Part shown: positions 59,601-64,000 of the stretch, one piece after another
Numbering within the stretch: position 1 is the stretch's first letter
How the letters are laid out: each line of letters starts with the position of its first letter
Assembly (NCBI RefSeq): GCF_949628265.1
Contig: NC_088789.1
Location: 25,909,883-25,973,882 of the forward strand
Source: Cloeon dipterum
Lineage: Eukaryota > Arthropoda > Insecta > Ephemeroptera > Baetidae
Direction: 5' to 3'
DNA: 64,000 nucleotides
Position numbers and translations under genes: made by a program
Notes under the pieces: generated by a model
What the model saw: only the letters and a program-made list of their open reading frames with translations
Told to the model about the DNA's origin: nothing
Database searches by the model: none

Positions 59601-60479
59601 AAATGATTTATATTTTTTCCTTAACTATAAAAAGCAGGGATTATTTCAAATAAAAAAAAATAACTTTGGTTCACCTAAAATAGATGAGTTTTAATTTGGC
59701 CTTAACGTAACTTATAATACATTTTGAGGAAATTCAACTTTCCCAATTAGTTTACGCATTCACAATATTCCATTGCATACATCTAATATAATTGCACTTG
59801 GTTCTCTGATAGCTATGCATAAAGAGTCAATGAATGAAATAACATGCTTTTAGTCAATTTTATCTAAAGATGATAAGTTCTAAAATCGTAAACAACGACA
59901 GATGAAACTAAAAAGCAGTATCAAATGGTCCGCAGAACATGTTGGGCACGGAAAAATCAAAATAAAAATTGACAGAGGTTTCTACATGATTTTTCGTAAA
60001 TGTCATAAATAATCAGTCGAGACTTCACCACAGAGAGCACACAAAACATACTTCTAAATCCCACAATGGCTTGCTTGGATATTGAACTGAGCAAATACTT
60101 GAGAACGACTTATTTTATATATCACTCATCAGTTACGAATTGTCCGTGACTATTGCATATCAAAAATTATTTTTTCTATTTCGAAAACCTCATGAAATGA
60201 GTAAATGCTCACCAACTTAGTTTCTCGATTATGCTTGATCGTGTTGACAAAAGGTTTAGTTTGTTCGTCACAAAGTTTACAATTATTATCGCAATAACTA
60301 TCGCAGTCAGTGTATCATACTGGACCCAGAAGTGTTGAGATTGAGAATCAATCAATTTTCCTTGCTAAAAGACCAAAAATTTGAAAATGACACCTTTACA
60401 CATAATAGGAATGTCGCCAAAATTACATACATAATTGGCGCAAATCATAAATAATAAAAATTAGCAACCGAGATTTAAA
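56675..60479. other. 5' region of the ZP gene and gap to the caspase gene
   Basis: The ZP start codon is preceded by an acceptor (TTTCGCAG, minus strand, just above 56676), so an untranslated first exon lies upstream. Minus-strand donors GTGAGTGCCC (exon edge 58643) and GTGAGCGCC (exon edge 58597), in a CpG-rich patch at ~58560-58960, are candidates for it. 59000-60479 is AT-rich with no recognisable gene and presumably includes the caspase 3' UTR. Confidence 0.45.
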
Positions 60480-63211
60480 TCAACAGTCTCCTCCTTCAGA
60501 GGTCCCAGCTTTTTCTGTGACGCAACTTGCGCCTTCTTCAGGCTCCTCTTCCGTGTCGCGGTACAGGTGAGGGTGGAGGTACAATTCCCTGTCGAATCCA
60601 ATTGATTCGAATGTCGTCGTCTGACAGAACGTTTCATTGGTCATACTTTTAATTTTTCGATCGACCTAAAAACAAATTTCAATGCTGTAAGTAACAACAT
60701 AATTTTGCACATTGCATGACATTTGAAAATAAATCGATTAAAAAAACTGTTCAATAAAAATCAATTTTTTTTCAAGCATTTGAAATGCACTAACAAATAA
60801 AAAATGAGCGAAATATTAATACACTGGAGTGTTCTAAAAATGGACTTTGATGAAAATTAGGTTTGTCAAGTCAGCCTGGTAGAGTTTCATGCAACAGGCT
60901 CCTACAGTAACGTGCAGCATGACGATTTCAGCACCAGAAAAAAGTGCTCAAGGCCAAAATTTTTGGCAGGCTTCACTACTTGATTTTGATGGTGTTATGA
61001 ATCAACATTACAATAATTGAATGCTCTGTGAGTAGAGGTCTGAGCTGCCGAATTATTGTCGGCTGCTGGCTAAACCGGCTTAGCCGCCTTAATCTCAACT
61101 AATGTAAGCGGCTGCTGGCTCATGGCGCGGCTCGAGTAACTCGCATATTACGTTTATTTTCTAACAATTTTTCCCAAAATGATTTTTTACAAGGGTATCT
61201 AATTAGGTTTCACGAATTAAAAAATGGTACTATACTTTGTAACAGTCAACTAAATCGTTTTCCCAATTACCGCGTTTTAAAATAATAGTAACATTCTGGC
61301 TGGCGCGGCTGGCTTTCCATATTAGCAAAAAAAGTGGCGCGGATCGCTCAGACCTCTATTTGCAAGTAATTTAGTTGTAACTCACCTCAACCATCATCCT
61401 TTGGACATGTGTGTCGTGGGCCATTGCAACAAACACCTCGATTATGGTTCGGATGAAAACAGAGCCGATCTCTCTGTCTCGTTGAGCTTGAAATCCTGAA
61501 ATTCAAATTTTTAGTAAATTGATTAAATTGGTCTAGTTTTTTTCAGATACCTTGCGGAGCAGCATGGCACACTAGCATATCGTCCAGAATTCTTTCCGAA
61601 TTCGAATTTAGAGTCGTCGGTATGACCGTCTCCTGCTGACCTATATGGCCTCGTCCGTCAGTACAACCGACTCTTAAAGGAGATATTTTCGGGTTGTACT
61701 GATTCACCTGAGGGTTCTGAGGACTCATTCCCCTGCAAGGAAACGCAGATTAAAATTTAGCAACAATGACAGCTAACTAATTGAGAAAATAATATCAGGC
61801 GGAACTAGAAAAGATTTTTACAGCCCAACTAAAAGCATGCAAACAGCCTACATTCCTAACTTTGCTTGGTGTGAATAACTAAAACTGAGATGTGCATGTA
61901 GTGATTTTGATTGAAAAATTCACTGCACACCTTTTCATAACGCCACCTTTCCGAAAGTTTGCATGTAACTGACGATTAGAGTTAGTTATTTAGTTGGATT
62001 ACCAAAGAACTTTTTCAAGTTCTTACCGGCACGTCTGATAGCAGAAGACTTTCGGCTTGCCTATCAAAAATTTACACGACTGTGAGCTGAACTGCGAGTG
62101 TATCCAAGTCATAGGCACCTGAGAAAAATGGAAGAATTTATTAAATTGAAATGTTAAATAAATTACTATGTCACTCACCGACTTGCCATCTGAGCACAAG
62201 ATTGCATTTCCTCTACCACTAGTCTCCAGCTCTTCGCCGTGCGCCATGATCACCATGAAACACACATCAGTGCAGTAGTGGTCTATGCTCTGGGCGAAGC
62301 TTCTGATGGCTCCCTTAAACATCTGCAAAAGACCAGTCAAATTCATTTGAATAAATAGAGAGTTAAATTGATTTTACCTCCGCAGTAACTTCCTCCTTAA
62401 GATTCTCAGGGAAATTGGTAACTAGAAAGCCTAGCTCCCTCAGGAGTGCAGTAATATTTTTCGTGTCGATCTCTGAACCCTGGCGCTCCTTCTCTTCATG
62501 GTTGTAATGGGGGTATGAATAGATGTTCAACACAAGTGCCGAGCCCTTAGGGTTGGACAGGCATCTGTAGACTTCCTGTGATTGTAATAAGACACTATTT
62601 AATTGTTAAGTAAACAAACTGATTGGCGGCTGATAAGTTCAGTTCTTTCATAACAACAAATCATCAAATACAATGATTTACCGGAACATTCATTACTCAA
62701 AAAATGATAATTACATTTGTTTTACATATTAACGCACTCACCTTGCGATTTAATTTGTTGTTTGCGTCCAAATCAAATCTCTTCCTGGATGGTTTCACTT
62801 TGATGTGTCCGGGATTCGAGACTACTTCAGCATCCAAATCTTGGTGAGTTTCCATAACAAACTTAGCCTTTTCATTGTATGCTCCCTCCTTGACCGCTTT
62901 TTTAACATCAGGATTGATGTCACTGAGCTTCTCTGTTAAAATAGATGGTTTGGCTCCGCTTCCATTGGTTTGTCTAGGCGGGCTGAAACGGAATTTTGAA
63001 TTATTTTAAACAGAAACCAAGGACAAATTAAAAGATACTTTTGGTATGAGATGTTTTCGCGAGGTTTGGAGTAATAATACTGGCTGAGGATATTTGTCAC
63101 TTGGGTATTGCGCATGAACGCGGCAGCTAAGCGCCTATACGGGTCCTCACACTCCATCTGCGTAACGTAGGAGAAAAAGTCAACAATTTTGGAGTTGGTG
63201 TGTGAAGTCTT
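60480..63211 (-). CDS. Initiator-type caspase with CARD-like prodomain (5' end missing)
   Basis: Minus-strand CDS exons seen: 63211-63039, 62982-62742, 62575-62378, 62322-62179, 62118-62027, 61732-61551, 61495-61386, 60665-60480, in phase, giving 441 aa to the stop. The first visible exon (FFSYVTQMECEDPYRRLAAA onwards) resembles the C-terminal half of a CARD. A linker and the p20 domain follow: VYRCLSNPKGSALVLNIYSY, the catalytic His in VIMAHGE and the catalytic Cys in QTCRG, whose codons straddle an intron. The p10 domain has DDMLVCHAAPQGF and REIGSVFIRTIIEVF, then an unusual acidic tail (DTEEEPEEG). CARD-bearing caspases are activated on an Apaf-1-like apoptosome; Dronc is the likeliest orthologue, but QTCRG differs from the usual QAC-G and from fly PFCRG. 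Upstream exons must lie beyond the window, since 63240-64000 is mostly repeat. Confidence 0.88.
61033..61358. mobile_element. 326-bp MITE with TA flanks in the last caspase intron
   Basis: TAGAGGTCTGAGC (61033-61045) and GCTCAGACCTCTA (61346-61358) are perfect 13-bp inverted ends. Read as GAGGTCTGAGC ends flanked by TA, this is the signature of a TA-targeting (Tc1/mariner-like) element. It has no coding capacity. Confidence 0.75.
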
Positions 63212-63239
63212 CTGAAACACAAAATAACTCGATTTAAGG

Positions 63240-63370
63240 CAGGCGTCTCGGTGCCGTACAAATTGCGCACAGTTCAATAAACTTCCAATTTTCATTGTTG
63301 AATTGATCCTTACCCTTTTCTTTCAACAAGGAAAATTGCATTATTTGGCTGTTGAGCTGAGCACACCACA
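63240..63370. repeat. Degenerate family-B-like repeat
   Basis: AAATTGCGCACAGTTCAATAA, CAATTTTCATTGTTGAATTG and TTTCAACAAGGAAAATTGCA align with the interior of the family-B MITEs, but the CGTCCTGG ends are lost. Confidence 0.55.
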
Positions 63371-63381
63371 ATGATTAGTTA

Positions 63382-63947
63382 GGGCTGTCTCCTTACTTGA
63401 AATCCGATTTAATTTCAAAGCCAAGAGTTTCCCCAATAAGTGGCATACACCGTTGGACAGATCTCGACGAGAGGAATCGGAATATGCCAAGTAAATATGT
63501 TCGAGCACTGTAAATTTTGGAGAAAATTGTCGAAATTTGAATTTTTATTGTAGGAAGGTTTTTTTTATTATTGCAAATTGTTGAACAAATTGTTTATCGG
63601 TCAATTGTTTAAGGCATCCTACAATAAAAATTCAACATTTTGCCATTTTTCTCCGAAATTTACAGTGCTTGGAATATTTTCTTGGCATATGTTCCGATTC
63701 CTCTCGTCGAGATCTGTCCAACGGTGTGTGCCACTCATTGGGGAAACTCTTGGTTTTGAAATTAAATCGGATTTCAAGTAAGGAGACAGCCATTGCCATT
63801 TGAAAAGCACGGTAACTTTCCAGCCAATTTTCTCAAAAAATTCCAGTGCTTCTCAAATCAATTTAGGCTTTAACTGAATCCTAAGGGATGAGTTTATGCA
63901 TTGGCAAAGAGCATTTTCCAGGCTTTTCCAGTATCATTCCTCTTTAA
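63382..63947. repeat. Family-A repeat, copy 3, with inverted second arm
   Basis: 63601-63947 matches copies 1 and 2 in direct orientation. 63382-63600 is the same sequence inverted (CTCCTTACTTGAAATCCG to ACAATTTGCAATAAT-type centre). The full structure is therefore a palindrome of ~210-bp arms plus a one-sided extension. Only this copy keeps both arms. Confidence 0.8.
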
Positions 63948-64000
63948 ACCGATTTTCTCAAAAATTCAAACGGCAACCTGGGATTTTATTGCATATTCCT

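Overview
The window is from an animal nuclear genome, almost certainly an insect. Genes are split by GT-AG introns, many only 50-100 bp long. Intergenic DNA is AT-rich. The genes recognised (LASP with a polyglutamine linker, metaxin-2, a furin-site ZP-domain membrane protein, a CARD-type initiator caspase and a tandem carboxylesterase array) fit an arthropod. The species cannot be fixed from the sequence alone.

Region 1 (1-20089, + strand) is a head-to-tail carboxylesterase cluster: the 3' end of one gene plus three complete 9-exon genes of about 580, 598 and 577 aa. The three share the same intron phases, an N-terminal signal peptide and a complete Ser-acid-His triad. The first three genes end in a hydrophobic GPI-anchor-like tail with an AATAAA hexamer overlapping the stop codon. 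The fourth lacks the tail and looks secreted. The cluster is interrupted by mobile DNA: two elements of about 4 kb with inverted GCTTTT-rich or AATATTC-rich arms, a hAT-like MITE inside one intron, and several palindromic repeats.

Region 2 (20986-36688, - strand) is Lasp: LIM domain, two nebulin repeats, a Q/H/P-rich linker with a long polyQ tract, and an SH3 domain, over eight coding exons with an 8.9-kb second intron. It is divergent from metaxin-2 (37158-38388, + strand), and about 470 bp of shared promoter lies between the two start codons. Gene 4 of the esterase array and Lasp converge.

Region 3 (40090-56674, - strand) encodes a single-pass ZP-domain protein of about 432 aa with a tetra-arginine furin-type site. 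A 12.8-kb intron splits its signal peptide. Region 4 (60480-63211, - strand, 5' end missing) is a caspase with a CARD-like prodomain and the active-site motif QTCRG. Introns and gaps in the right half hold copies of two repeat families: a palindromic ~140-bp MITE with 4-bp target duplications, and a longer ~400-bp repeat that in one place contains the MITE nested inside it.

The genes do not form one pathway. The coherent unit is the esterase array. No clearly novel system was found. The most unusual structures are the two large inverted-arm elements carrying promoter-like cassettes and short splice-bounded ORFs, the stop-codon/poly(A)-signal overlap shared by three esterases, and a stopless 51-nt in-frame intron in metaxin-2.
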